A DNA stretch of 15,537 bases, from positions 1 to 15,537 of the forward strand of contig DLOY01000026.1 of NCBI GenBank assembly GCA_002478545.1, written 5' to 3'. The translations under genes and the position numbers were made by a program. Positions within the stretch are counted from its first letter, which is position 1; each line of letters starts with the position of its first letter. The DNA is from Micrococcales bacterium UBA7472 (GTDB taxonomy: Bacteria > Actinomycetota > Actinomycetes > Actinomycetales > Microbacteriaceae). Below, in pieces: positions 15,443 through 15,537 of this stretch. Under the pieces are notes generated by a model, which was given only the letters and a program-made list of their open reading frames with translations, was not told where the DNA came from and ran no database searches.

Positions 15443-15537
15443 TCGCATTTGCACTGGCTCTCTGGCTTGGCATTCTTTGTCTAGTTGAGAAGCCAGAGTC
15501 GACCCTGGCGCTGCACTTCCCTTCGGTCAGTGAAATT
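15439..15537 (+). CDS. comEC: ComEC family DNA channel protein, N-terminal fragment
   Basis: A GTG codon overlaps the comEA stop (GTGA, 15439-15442), and its frame stays open for 33 codons to the window edge. The translation begins MIAFALALWLGILCLVEKPE, a hydrophobic segment fitting the first membrane helix of ComEC, the polytopic channel that imports single-stranded DNA. The identity rests mainly on this overlap and on the standard comEA-comEC order; the fragment has no diagnostic motif. The gene continues past the window. Confidence 0.65.
   Translation, partial: MIAFALALWLGILCLVEKPESTLALHFPSVSEI

Overview
The window looks like chromosomal DNA from a streamlined actinobacterium, most plausibly Microbacteriaceae of the small-genome freshwater Rhodoluna/Aquiluna type. 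This is inferred from gene content (an SOS-controlled dnaE2 with a small ImuB-tail-like protein, a cydABDC operon with cydD before cydC, comEA-comEC after leuS), frequent GTG/TTG starts, moderate GC judged by eye, and very tight packing. Non-coding DNA totals only about 375 bases. No tRNA, rRNA, insertion sequence, CRISPR array or integration site is visible.

Layout. (1) 1-378, plus strand: the 3' end of a Bax inhibitor-1/YccA family membrane protein. (2) 375-4624, minus strand: a DNA-damage block. In transcription order it holds an SRAP (YedK/HMCES-type) abasic-site crosslinking protein, a near-perfect LexA/SOS box, a 93-residue protein resembling ImuB C-terminal tails (DUF6504-like), and the error-prone polymerase dnaE2. 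No imuA or imuB is present in the block. (3) 4800-10274, plus strand: cydA-cydB-cydD-cydC, which encode cytochrome bd oxidase and the ABC exporter needed to assemble it. The CydD nucleotide-binding domain is unusually short. (4) 10248-12311: pabC (minus) and pabB (plus), divergent around a symmetric -10-like element; both act in p-aminobenzoate synthesis for folate. (5) 12335-15537, plus strand: leuS, comEA and the first 33 codons of comEC (DNA uptake).

Both convergent gene pairs (BI-1/dnaE2 and cydC/pabC) overlap at their stop codons. In each pair, a plus-strand hairpin capped by a UNCG tetraloop lies just past the plus-strand stop, inside the opposing coding sequence. This suggests that transcription-ending structures are embedded antisense in the neighbour's gene. 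Most of the window is core metabolism. The parts most worth a second look are the ImuB-less SOS module, the reduced CydD ATPase domain, the embedded hairpins and the shared pabC/pabB promoter.
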